A stretch of 64,000 nucleotides of DNA from Klebsormidium nitens (taxonomy: Eukaryota > Streptophyta > Klebsormidiophyceae > Klebsormidiales > Klebsormidiaceae): NCBI GenBank assembly GCA_000708835.1, contig DF237190.1:62001-126000 (forward strand), written 5' to 3'. Positions 1 to 12,300 of this stretch are shown here, one piece after another. The notes below the pieces were generated by a model. It was not told where the DNA came from. It saw only the letters and a list, made by a program, of their open reading frames with translations, and made no database searches. The position numbers and the translations under genes are program-made. How positions within the stretch are numbered: position 1 is the stretch's first letter; every line of letters begins with the position of its first letter.

Positions 1-1042
1 TGACAAAGCAATCAGATGCAATAGCATAGATCAGGTTGTTAGAAGGCAGACTACTCCAGAAGCTCAATAGAAGAGGGTTGAAGAAACAAATCAGGAAAGA
101 ACATACCAGAATGACCAGACCCTGAGCTGAGAGCTTTTCATCGAGGTATATTTGAAGAGAAAAGTCTTGTAGAAAGGCACTATCTCTCAATGCCCCATCC
201 AAACGACGTCAAGGAGATAAGAGCAAAATGCAAGGTCTGGACAGCCAAAAGTCACGAGAATCTAAGCTTGAAAGCTGCCATTCCAAATTCGTTGCTTCAA
301 AGCAACAAGGCTACAGCAAGTGAGACCACCATTCGACTGCACAATCTGGTCAGCATAGCCTATCAGTTCCAGCCCAATTTAGTCGCAGACTATCGGAAAG
401 CACCCCGCATTACTAGCATCTCACAGATCAGGCTCAAAGATCAGGCTTCCAAATGTCAAGTATGTGCAATCTTTTGAGTCCTCGCAGATTAAACAACAAT
501 CAAATTACAATGATTTATCCTGGCAACTCTTGTGGATCTACTACCTTTTCAAGCACCCCCAGTCTTTTAAGCTCACCAGAGAATGCCTCGCGAGAGACCA
601 GAGGAAAGGAAAACTGCAGGGCTCGATAAGCTTAGAGCTCTGTTCCCAAATGAAGTATGGGACCTGGCTAGAGCTATATGGATCTGGTCAGTCAGACAAG
701 GTTAGAAATGGACTTGGTTACCTGTCTATGACGACATCTCTAAACTTGATAAAGTCAGCACCGTCACTCAGACGAGGCTTAAGAGGACTTGATTACCTTC
801 CTGTGACCTTCTTATGACCTTCTCATGACCTTGCTCTAAACTCTAGTAAGTCAGCCAGTACAGCGCTCATCGCTTCTGAATTTTAATGTTAAAAGCCTGA
901 TCAGCAGATGGTCAACAACGTTGGTCACTTGATTGGGGGTTTCTGAACGACGTCTTCTGAATATTGATCGAAAAGTCCCCATGAACAAGGGGTTTCCTGA
1001 TTCGTTGAGGGCTAGCCCCTAGTTTGCCCTGTCTTCCCTCAC
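1..1042. other. No assignable gene; expected 3' part of MYB gene not found
   Basis: The R3 repeat of the upstream MYB gene stops at a splice donor at 1043, so a further exon is expected here or beyond the left edge. I looked on the minus strand for the usual start of that exon (TDNxxKNxW) and did not find it. A short direct repeat built on TGACCTTCT occurs three times at about 796-835. The plus-strand ORFs at 190-477 and 464-817 have no recognisable content and I do not call them genes. Confidence 0.4.
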
Positions 1043-2943
1043 CTCCCCTTGAAGTGGTTAGCAATGAGCGCCCACTTGTTGCCATAACGGCCCTGGAGCT
1101 GCATCACAAGGCGCAGTTCTGCGCCAGTAAAGCGCTCCTTTTTCAGGTGGGGGCGAAGGTGGTTCATGTACCGTAGCCGGCAGCTCTTCCCCGAGCGCTG
1201 GAGCCCGTAAACCATCTGGAATGGGGGAGAAAGTGGTTAGCGTTTGTATTGGGAACTGTATTAGAAGCTGCTGTTTGGATGCATTGGCACCTGAATTAGG
1301 ATGCTTGAATCCCGCATACCATCTGGACTGGGGGAAGAAAGTGAATGACTTTGGTTCCGTGTTATTGTTGTCTGATTCAGAAACTGGAAGGGTTGGGACC
1401 TGTTTCAACTGGGGTGAAGGAAGTGGTCAACTTCTCGCATATCGTCATGGTGTTCTTTTCAGGAGCTTTTAGATCAGCATCTGTTCCATATTAGGAATAT
1501 GGCTCACTCTAGGTCTCATTCTAGTCAAAATACTGAAGATCAGGACAACAGGTAAGAGTTGGTAATCTGTGCAGGCAGCTCAAAAGCTGAGCTTAGAACC
1601 TGCTCATCCGGAATCATCCCGAGTCAACTCAGATTAGCAGTCTGGTTGTTTACTGATGTGTAGCCCGTATGAGCTTCAGGCAGTTCTCTGTGCAGCCAGA
1701 GAACTTGTGTCAAGCCAAGGGGTAATTCCAGCTGGACCCTGTGACCAAGTCCTTAGCCCCAAAGGCAACTGGAATAGCTTCGTGTTTCTGAGAACAGGGG
1801 AAGAGAATCCCAAAGGTGCTACTCCTGCACAACGGGTATCAAAGCCATTGCCATCTGGTGTCCTGTACAGAGCACAACATGTAAGGGCGCACTTAGCTGA
1901 CAAGGCAATTGGGCCATGCAATGTATTGTTGCTGCCAGACACGCAATGCACCACCTTGCAGGGCTGGAAAATCTGGCCCTTGACGGCCTTTCTCTTTGAT
2001 GCACACAAACCAACTCCCGCTCGTTGCTCCTTGTGCCCATCAAACCAAACAGACATAATAGAACAGCTGCAGAAGGAGGTTGAGACATGGTAAAGCGATG
2101 GTAAAAAGCTGAGCACCCATCGCCCCACCTTCACCCTGTTCCAATCCTTCTCCCCTGTTGTCGTCACGTGTTCCCGCAGAATCTGGTCCTCCTCATCAGT
2201 CCAGGCCCCCTTGCGCAATGGGTCTGGGGCCCTTTCCTCCAGGGGGTTTGTATCTGCCTCTCTCTTCCACCCCCCAAAGTCGTCGGTCCCGTCCAAAAGC
2301 ACTGAATTTAGATAGTCGGTGGCACAAGTGTTCCCCACGCTTGACCCCCCTTGCCATGTCAGTGTATTCTTGTTGGCGGTCCAACGGCCAGCCGACAGTT
2401 GGTAAGCTGACTGGTATGCGTTTGCCATGTTCGGGTTGGAGCCATTGTTTGCTGCCCAATTGCACCAGGGATGCGACGGCGGTCCGGTGTTAGTACCAAC
2501 GCCCCCCATTGTTGGCACCTACTGTGTCAAGGTGAGTCCTTGAGACAGGACAGTTGGGCTTCAACATTACATTTGAGCTTGGAGAGTCATCAGGCATCGA
2601 TGAGCTCCTGAAACTTAGAAGGGCCTGGAAGCTGCACAATGTTTGGCCGACATAGATTTCCCAGCATAGATATGCCGAGAGAGACCTATGCTTCAAAGTC
2701 GAGCTTGCTTTGATCAGTCACGTGCCCAGCTGCTTCGACTGGAACGGGCTGCTCAAATTGATGAGCCACTAGATCGGTGTGTGTGCTGATACCTGACTCC
2801 TGAGATTTCAGCTGTGAGTCATCTGACGAGGAAGGAAAGGTACCATTTGCAAGTTCATGAGCAACATCATCTTCCGTTTGAAACTCGCAATCATTCCTTC
2901 TGTTGCTTTCCTTGAGGGGGGCCCGCGCGCCTATTGCGCTCAT
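1043..2943 (-). CDS. R2R3-MYB transcription factor, partial
   Basis: A plant-type R2R3-MYB DNA-binding domain is spread over two sure exons: 2518..2129 and 1215..1043 (minus strand). The first holds the start of R2 (GAWTDEEDQILREHV, then DWNRVK) and ends at AAG|GTGGGG. The second resumes with GLQRSGKSCRLRYMNHLRP and covers most of R3 (RYGNKWALIANHFKGR), ending at a clean AG|GTGAGG donor. The MYB domain is expected to bind DNA and regulate transcription in the nucleus. A possible first exon is 2943..2722, an acidic Ser-rich stretch that joins in phase to 2518; otherwise the start is the ATG at 2509. Unusual points: the third Trp of R2 is Tyr, and the last helix of R3 is missing from the window model. 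The domain identity is sure; the ends of the gene are not. Confidence 0.8.
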
Positions 2944-5900
2944 TCAAGGGGCTATTAGGTACCTACCGTACGGTAGTATCACTGGGGAATCCTGACTGAC
3001 AAACTTAACCCAAGGGTTAAGGCAGTGTAAGTACAGTGGAGCATGCACATTGTAGAGTGCAGCGCCGCATTAGGTAGGTAACAGAGGCTCGAGCTGTTTC
3101 TCAGGAGCTATGGATAAAAACCGTTTCAAACTTGAACGATTCTGCAATCACTATGACGTTTAGCAAGCTTTGTGATCACCCTTTTGGCATCTTGAGCAGC
3201 AACGAGCCCGTCGCCGCAGCCTAGATCGTGAAGCTTCTCTCGTGTGAATGAATGATAGGTTAACCTAGCTGGCTACCTACTTTAAGTACACCCGGGTGTA
3301 GTGCGTACGTACTACGGTACCCACAGCGAAACATGAACCGCGGGAGCTTACCCTTACAGGAGTTTCACCCCTCGGGGCATGATTCCCGGTTGCAATAATT
3401 GACAGTGGTGTATTAAATTCGTCTAAACTTGCTAGTTTAGCACGGTATCAAATCAATTTACGTCATTATGTGAGAAGAATCTTTACACGTGGAAGATTTT
3501 GGTGCATCGGATGGATCCTACCCAGAAGTCTTGACAGCTCGATGTCCATGACCATCCCTACATCGCCGGCTAGTGCCGCGGGATTTGTTCAATGACGTCG
3601 AAGCAATAGCTAAAGTCTAGCTGACTTTTAGTTTCTATATTAAGGTAGACCCTATATCGATTGCGACCGGAGAGAGGCTTTTGTACTTGTTGAACAGCCC
3701 TCTGTAGGTGACCGACTTTTGCCCAGGTCCCACCGGTCCAAACCGTGCATAGGAGGCGGCCGGCCTGTACCGAGGTCCGCAAGGACCGCAGGTACATGTA
3801 GGTAGAGTACCGGTTGGTACCGTGAATGTCACGCTAGGTACACAGTACAGAGTCCAGACTCTGGTGCACACTGTCTAGTGCAAGCTTCAAAGTGCACATT
3901 TGCACAAAAGCACACTGCAAATCGTGCGTTTTAGGTACCAGAATATATCTGGACAAAAGTGACGTACGTTCATTAGCGTTTCAAGTTTTGTTATCCACCT
4001 CGCTGGTGCCGTATATTGAAATCTCAAGGGAATATGCGAGTCAGCTCTGGTTGTGTTCTGCTTGACGGCTCGTTTAGGCCTCACGGTGTCTGGAAATTAT
4101 TACGATATAATACGGTGTACGTATATCGTATAGGTACGGCAGGCTGCCGAATACGCGAACCGTGCCCTGGGCTTCCAAGTAAGTACCCCAGGTAAAATTC
4201 AATAATTTGATTCGCGCACATCAGATATCCGATTCTTCTTGCATGGCTTTTTAGAGTACCTAGGATACCTCCAGTAAAGGTGGGACCGTACAAGGATCAC
4301 GCAAGACGTCTCGTATCTTGGTGCATGCACATTGCACAACCTCCCGAGTCCCACCGTACAGTATGATAATTGCTCTGGTACGGACGGTACGTAGTTGCCA
4401 GCCGTACGTAACGCTCTTTCTGCCCTGTACCATGCTACATGTACCTAGCACGACCGCAGCAGCTATAGACTCTAGAGTCGCGCTAGTCGCCGGAGTCTGC
4501 AAATTCTGACACCAACTGGCAACCGGCTACGAGTCACGGCCCGCCGCGCCGCTCGCTGACATAATCGTACGGCGGCGTGGCAAATCTCGTATCGATAATC
4601 GCACAATGCACGGTGTGCTAGGCATTAATTTTGAGATACGGTACCCCTGGGCCAATCAGGCTGCCGCGGGATGGTGTGATGTAGATTTCGCATTCGGTAG
4701 CAAGCTGACGATTGTACGCCGAAGAAACCGCCACATTGCGTCACAGCCGTCAAGTACGTTACAGTCTAGAACGTACGATAGGACCCCCGGGACGCCGGCG
4801 GCCGGTGTGATGGGTTGCATGATTTGTTGGTTCATATCGAACCCCGGGGTACCGTAGGTCAAGCGCTAGTGACATGGCGGCCCCGACTGTCAGGATGATA
4901 GAATTTAGAAATCATGGAAGGAGAACGTGAACTCTAGTTTTTGTTTCTTACCCCTCATACCAGTTGGTACTCTGTGCGCGAGCTTCAAAAGACCAGAGGG
5001 ATGCCACGTGTAACTCCAGAATACCCCATGTTACTGTAACGTAACCATGGCTGGTCCGCGGTTGACCAGCCGGTTGGATCCCAGCCGGGGGCTCGAACGC
5101 CTGGCATGCTGATTTAAGACCGCGACCCTCGGTAAAAGACAGGCGACCGGGTGACCAGGAAACTTAAACCAGTTTTCCAAATCGCGCGCTGAGCGTACCT
5201 GACGGTGTGGGGGTCCAGAATGAAAACTGGAGTCCACGTTCTCCTTCTACGGGTTCTGATACGTACCCAGTCCTAGGAGGCTACAACCTAGCCTACGGTA
5301 TCTAGGTACTAGGTAGTACTTACTACTACTAGGTACGGTAGGTAGGTCCTCCTGCCGCCCGGTGTGTCGACCACCCACAACGCTGATCGGCTTTCGAGAA
5401 TGGCCATGCATGGGCACGTATAGTACGTACGTGTCGGCTTCCAATTAAGTTTCGTGAGACAGCGGCAGGCTGCAGCCCGCCCGGTCAAGCTGGTCGGCCT
5501 GGCGCTTGCAGATAACTGAGCGGTACGAGGCTGGCACCGATCGAGCTGCGCACACTCTGGCGGCTTAATTCAACTGCTAATTTGAGGCCCTTGGTTGAAC
5601 CAGCTGGACAGCAAATCTGACGGCTCGGCTGACTCGGGTCTGTCCTTTCGTGTGGCCCTCAGCCTGCTGTTGGTGAGAGGGCTAAATGAACAGGTATACT
5701 GAGAAGACGCCGGGTCGACCAGCTCCAGTAGTGCGGACGTCCTCAAGTCGGTCCGATCTGGGCGACATGTTGCCAGCCAAGACGGTCACCGGGTTGACTC
5801 TATAAGCCTGCCTGACAGTGGGCATCGGATCGGACTCAAGCTTGGAGGTCGCACTCGTCTCTATCACGCGCCGCGGCCATGGGCTAAGCCTCTAGGACCG

Positions 5901-6345
5901 GAAACCCGTGCTGTCATGTTGCGCTGCATGCATGCCATCGGATTCATGTGACTCTCACACATGATTTGAGTCCAATATATAATCCTGATACGTCTTCAAT
6001 CTTGATAGGACTGGGGTCGGGCATTTGAAGCTGCGGACAGAATGTTCGTGGGAACAGTTCAAAACTTTATTCTGTCCGCAGGAGCACTTCAAAACTTTCA
6101 TTGAGGTGAGCGGTCTTCCTTAGCTGGGCACAGCCCGGCCATGCCTTACTAGCGAAAACCTTGTCATGCGGAACCGTTGACGGTCAGGGTCGGTTTCATG
6201 CATGACATGACACGGGGTTGATCACGCTAACATAAGTTTGGACCATGCCAGTGCCAAAGCCCTGAGCCCGTCAGCTACAAGTGGGTGATACTTCAGCTAC
6301 TCACTGATGGGTAAGAACACTTGACCGCAATCATTAGATGGATCT
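2944..6345. other. Gene-poor spacer, GTAC-rich
   Basis: No coding exon with conserved content or a consistent splice structure is visible. From about 2950 to 5450 the sequence is strikingly rich in GTAC and its extensions (GGTACC, CGTACG, GTACGTAC, TACCTAC), on both strands because the motif is palindromic. Short ORFs here are low in quality. The 3' untranslated region of the NOL6 gene probably occupies the last few hundred bases. Confidence 0.5.
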
Positions 6346-9300
6346 TCAAGAGGCCTTTGGTGCTGTTGCCTTCACAAGATGGACGTCTCTTACGAGCCCC
6401 TTTCCTACACTCTTGATCGCTTGCAAAATTGATGCTTCATCGAAAGGGCTGGGCCCGCCCTTCTCCACCCCTTGCACTTTCCTCCGTTTTACGGGCTTCC
6501 CGATTCCAATACCATCGAGCGCCGCCTGCTTCGCTTTGGCCGTCCACGTGGCACCCAAAGCGTCCGCCCCGTGCTTGTCTTGACTCAAAACAACGTACTC
6601 TCCAAAGCGTTCCTGCGCAAAAAGAGTCTTTATGAGCTCAGGTGTTCTCTGCGCTGCTTATGTAGCCCAGTTGATAGCCTCTAAGCTCGACCGGTTGGAT
6701 AGCAATATTCCCGTCCCCAAAATAATCTCCTCGTAAGAAGACATTACGGAAAAGACAGGTGCACAAAGCCAAATATTGACGTGCCACAAGGCAGCACTGC
6801 CAGGCTCCTCTTCTGAATAAGTTTTGAAGGATTCCTCGAACTCACAGAGCCGCAATTGCAGATTTCGCTAGATTCTGAACATTTCTCGACTTCACTGGGC
6901 GGGATTTGCAGACTCCGCTAAATCAAAAGAAGCCTCGCGATCCGATTACCAGGATGCGAGAAACCCTGTTTTTGTTAAAGCAACCAGCTCTTGGACATCA
7001 CGACACGACAGAAAAACTAGAAAGGGGTCCTCGAAAGCTGCGACTTATGGTGCCGGCCAATTTCTACCGCCCGCCAAGGTAACCTTGTCCGCCAAAGCAT
7101 CCAGCTCGTGCAAACTACAAAATGAGTTTATAATACCTGGAAAGGTTCTCCAAAGCTGCAACTTCTGGTGCCGGCCGATTTTAAACGCCTTCTGCCAGGA
7201 TTCACCAACTCTCAACGACCTGTTTCAGGTTGTAGCTTTGGCGCTTGAATCAGCGCAGTGAGCCCGATTCAAGGACGAAGTGACAGTTTGAACAGCTCAA
7301 CTGCAGTCTACGTACCTCAACCTCTTGTCTCAGAAGGGTGACGGGGTCAAACCCGACCAGGAGGCCTTGTCGCGCTACGTCATGGCCCTTATTCAGAGCG
7401 GATCGTGGCAGCCAAGCCGCAGACGGGGCCTCCCCCTTTGTTTTCTGCGAACGTGGCACGGAAAGAATGTCAAATCGTGGCATAGCAGTCACTTACGATT
7501 GCTGAGTTGCCGCTTCATTCCTACGACTGGCGCTTCTCTGGTTGAAGTAGACCCTTCCCTAAGTACCTGATTCCGGTGAGTTTGAGCAGATTTGCGCAGT
7601 CGACCGGACGCGGAACCCATGTCTCCCACTTGGCAGAATCGCGGAATCGCACCGAGAGACTCAAGACTGGAGCTCCTCCGGAGCGACTTGACTGGCGCGA
7701 CTAGTCAGCTCGAACTTGTTCCGAGTTCGCAGATTCAGAGATCCGACAGTTGGTCACCTCTTAAGAGTGCCATTTCTTGACGTTTGGTGACCAAACTTGC
7801 GGCCCGCGGCGACCGGTTACCGTGCTTTTAGGGCTTGAACCGTTTGCAACCCTGAGCAAGTCACGTTGGCATGACCGACTCCCGAGCTTTTCCGGTCGAG
7901 ACGGACCTTACTGAACACCGATCAGACGAAAGGCCAACTTTAACAGAAGCAACCAAGGACAGAATCACATTCCGCGCACTTAACTTTTCTCGGAGCAAAA
8001 CTTTGCCAGTTGCCAACCAGCCTAACACAGAGCATGCAAACAGGCGGGTTGCAAGAGGGTTACCTTTTCAGAAACCCAGCACTCAAAAACAGTCGGCTTA
8101 AAATAGGGTTTACTTCCCCAGCTCCAACAGAGCCTACTCAACAAGTTTGGGTTACAACAGGATTAACCTCCCAAGCCCTGACCCAGCGCTCGACAAGACG
8201 TACCGCAAGATGGCCACCTCCTCAGGTTGGAACGGAACCTAACTCCCGGTTTGTCACCGGGGGAACCTCCCGGGCACTCTTTCGCCCCAAAAAACGGAGG
8301 GATCCTCACCCGGTGATCCGTCCCGAGGGCCTCCTCCGCCGGGAACAGCGTCCTCTGCGGGTGCGGCAGCGCGTCTCTCCTCAGCAGCACCAGGAACTCG
8401 TACACCCCGAGCGGCGTCCGAAACGCGGACTGCCACCTGTCGTCGTCCGAATGGTCCGCGATCTGCTGACTCAGCAGCGCGGCGGAGCTCCGGGCGTAGG
8501 CGACCAGCCGCCGGAGCTCGCCCGGCGTCGGGCGCTTATTGGTCCACGTGGCACTCTCTGGGTCGTGGGGCGTGGCGAGGAAAAGAGCGGGGCCGGTGGC
8601 GGGCTGCTTCCGGCTCCGTTGAAATGCCGCCTGCGGAAACATTGTCAGGGGCGGTTAGAGCACGCAACAAGAAAAGGAAGCGGTTGTTCGGGACCTATGC
8701 CCGCAGAATGTTCTCTTGCTTGAGCAACGATTCAGGGTGTGTTGAGCTGAAAGGAGGGCAATCCCGAAGGGCAATTCCGAAGGCGCCTAGCGGTGCGCAT
8801 TGTCTGCGAGTTGAAAGTTCGAGGTTCTCAAACCGCTCACAGGGCTGAAGAAAGAACCTTGTTTGAATCTCCTATTCGCCTTTTTACTTTGAAGGAACTT
8901 TCAGGATCCCTAGCACGTACACCCAACTCCGTCAAATTGGACATTCTTTATGAAGGTATACTGATATCAGGGGGGCAGATCTGGTCAAATTTGAGACTCA
9001 AGAAGGAGAATGATAAGCCCCGGGCTAACACTGAAACCTTAACCCGAACAGATACTTGCTCCGCACCCGAACCCACCCTAACCTCCAAACTAACCCTGCT
9101 GGTCCCAATGCAATTAATTTATTTAAATTCAGCTTTTGTTATCTTTCTTGAGTTCGATGAGTCGAATCATATCAAAACCGTTGCTTCGTCCCCCAGGTCT
9201 CAACGAGTCCTACTGACTTCAGACGCTGCCCGTTGCCGGGCTGCCACGTTCCTCTGCGTAACCCACAGAAAACATGATGCGATATCCAACCCCCTCCTGC

Positions 9301-12300
9301 GATTTTCACCCCTCCTCAACCAAAGCATCGACCATCGTAATTTCGAATGGGCAAGTCATAGCTCCTTCTGCGCTAGAGGCCTAATTCCAACAATCGCCTG
9401 TTCCCCACCTGGATGTTTTCTCGGTCGGCGGGCGTCAGGTCGGAGTTCACATCCACTATCAGCGGCAAATTCGCCCAGTCGTGCGAGGAGAGGCAGCTGA
9501 GGAACCTGTCAGAAGCGATTGCACACCTCAATCCGCGCGTTCTTCTTCTCAAGAACGCCCCTCGTGACTTCTCCTCATTACTCGAAAGTGGGAGTATCCT
9601 TGCGGACACTGGTAACACCTGGAGCATGCGGCAAGCTGTAGTTTCTCTGAGGCGCGCTCCTTCCGACACGGCCTGGTAGTCTTCTCCAGCAGAAACAAGG
9701 ATTGCTCTTTGAAAATCCTTCTGCAGAACCTACTCAAGTTGCTGATTCTCACTCACGAATCTCAATGCAGTTCGTCCCTGACAGGAACTTGTTCGGCAAA
9801 CAACAAGCCTTGCTACAAGTATGCCTACGAACATTCATGCTGTCTTCATGTCCCCGCCTCTATTTCAATAGCGGATGTCTACAGATCATGCTATTTTCCG
9901 TGCGTTTTCTCACCGGAGCAGTCCGGCGACGCGCGTCCGGGGCGCCACGTACGGCCCGGGATGTACGAACAGTGACGCCACCAGCAGCTCGACGGCCTCG
10001 TCGCGCAGCGCGGCCGAGAACTTGTGGTTCGACACCCACCGCTTGGCCAGCCTGCACACGGAACGATTGGGGGATCCCTTTCTGATTTGTGGATCGTGTC
10101 CCGGGATCTAGCACTGCTTGGGACGAAGTGAAGCGCTCGGGAGGCTCAACCGGGCCGGTTGTGCGAGGAGCTTCGGGTGCAGCTGGTCAAGGTTGCACCG
10201 GTCGGTTTGTTTCCTGGAAGATTTGGATCGGTCTGCAAATCTGCATTAAGATCGGCCGACGACTATAGACATTGCCAAAGTAATGTTCGCTGGAGCCGGT
10301 CCCAGGAAGAAGATATCCATTGCCCCACTGTCGTCTACCAGGTTGCAATTAATCGGAAGGAAAACATATGGACATTCGTTACTGCGTCCATTCACACGTG
10401 GTGCGAAGGCTGAAGTAAAGCAGGCGGCGGAAGGGGCCAGAATGTTCATTCGAATACGAAGCTGATGCTGAGACGGAGCACGAATCGAGGAGGTCATCGT
10501 CACCAATCCGCGGACCGCTTGGGTCACTAGAATACAGAGTGGATCGATCCTTGGAAAGGAGATTGTGATTTGGAGTCGCAATTGCACCAAAAAATAACCG
10601 CCCGGGGAAAGAAGCAACAGACCGACTAACCGGAGGGCGACCCGGAAGCCAAGCGATCCCTTTTCTTTCGTCCTTCTTGTCGCCTACTCTCAGCTCTATC
10701 CTGCTCCCTTTCTTCTATACTTTGTTGATCACTCCTTCAGCAGTTGGTTGAGCATTGGTACTCACCTTACAGTGGCGCCAAACGCGGGGTGCTGCCCTTG
10801 CACTGCTTGGAGGAGGTTGGCGTGCGTGCTCCGCAACAAAAGATCCGATTCTAAACTAACCGCTGCGGGTTCTGTGTTGCCGTTCAGGTTTGCACCAGAG
10901 GTGCCCGGAACTGGGCCGGGTTTCCTTAACCGGGTCGGGTCTTTCTCGTAAAAGAGCGCTAACCGGAACGCAAACCCGTCGGTTAGGACGTCGACTGCGT
11001 CCTCGGCGGCGATGACGTGGACAGAGTGGTTGTCTCGCAAGCTGCGAGGCGCAAAAAGATCGGAAAAACTTGATCACGTGTTTCTTGCGGGCAGAAAAGG
11101 TTGCAAAGACTCCTTTGAGCTACGTTATCTCTCCGCTGGTCGGACCCTGACTTGGAAGCCTTTACAAACACTCACAATTCCTGAGATAAAAATGCTTGAC
11201 TCACGAACCTCCCCGAAAGCCGATAGTGTATTGGGGTCTTTGAGCGATCGTTGGAATTTCTCCAAAAGCATCCGCCCCTCCTCAACGTCTGGCGAACTGA
11301 CCCCTTGACCCATAAACATTTTGAAGTTTTTCCGAAGACTCCCACACCCAGCTTACCTCTTAGCAATCTGCAGCAGAAACGCGGTTTTCATTTTCCGAAC
11401 GGCTGCGGGCGCGTCCGGCCACCGTCCGGACCCTTCCAGCGTCAGCAGAACCCCTAGAGGGTCCAGGCACGCGGGGACTTTCTTTGAGCGCAGGGCTTCT
11501 GCCGCTTCGGGGGGGGGCTTTTCGCCGTCGAACGCGAGGGGGTGGGGCTGGGGGGGGAAGACGGCAGTATGGCAGAGGGCTGCAGACCGAAAAGAAGGTG
11601 GTGTGAAAGAGGCGGAATACGGGCGGGCAAAACGAAGTGTTTGCGATTCTTCGCAGCGAAGGGACATGATGCAACTCTAAACTCTGACCGATTCACGTTG
11701 AAACAGGCAGACAGTGAGGAAAAAGTGGACGAAATTCTTGCAAGTTAAGCCGGCTCAGGAACGAATATTACGCCTGCTACCAACCAAAACGGGTATAGCT
11801 TGCTCCTGGTGTTTGATCATCGCCTCTATGATATCCACACTCATCCTAGGACCCCGCGTCAATGGACTCGCATAAAATCAAAGCCATCGAAAATTAGGGG
11901 GGGCTTCTCCGGGATTAGTCTCCCTAAACAGCGAACCCACCAGACTAGTGCTGCAAGTGAACAGAATCGGGTTAAGTGGACAAGTATACTCATGTCGGAA
12001 AACAACGATGCGTATGTTAGGCTAAACAGCATCAGCTAAAGCACGAGGACTGCTGAGCTTTGAAGCTGCTCAAGACCTGACTCGCATCATCGCTGCTGAA
12101 CTTTGCCCCGAACAGTGCTTCAACCGCCAGCAAACCGCAAATGAAAAGGTGATTTCGTTCCGCTCCTTTGGAATCAAGATGGTCAGAGTCATCGTTCACA
12201 GGTTTTCCCCGTCATAATTTCTTTTAAAAGGCAAGGCATTATATTGTTGAATTGCAGGTAGTGTGCACGCAAGAATGCAGGGCCTCTGATGCCATTCCAG

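Noticed and set aside
6658-6855. ORF LCEFEESFKTYSEEEPG... as a NOL6 exon near the C terminus
   Set aside because: Exon 17 (7387..7316) joins in phase to 6612, giving LLRQEVE-ERFGEYVVLSQDKHG, which matches NOL6. The ORF has no family similarity.
11125-11319. ORF MFMGQGVSSPDVEEGRMLLEKF... as a NOL6 exon between exons 12 and 13
   Set aside because: Exon 12 (ends 11357, phase 2) joins directly and in phase to 11041, giving IAKSLRDNHSV...DAVDVLTDG, which matches the family. Including the ORF breaks phase or needs an 18-nt intron.
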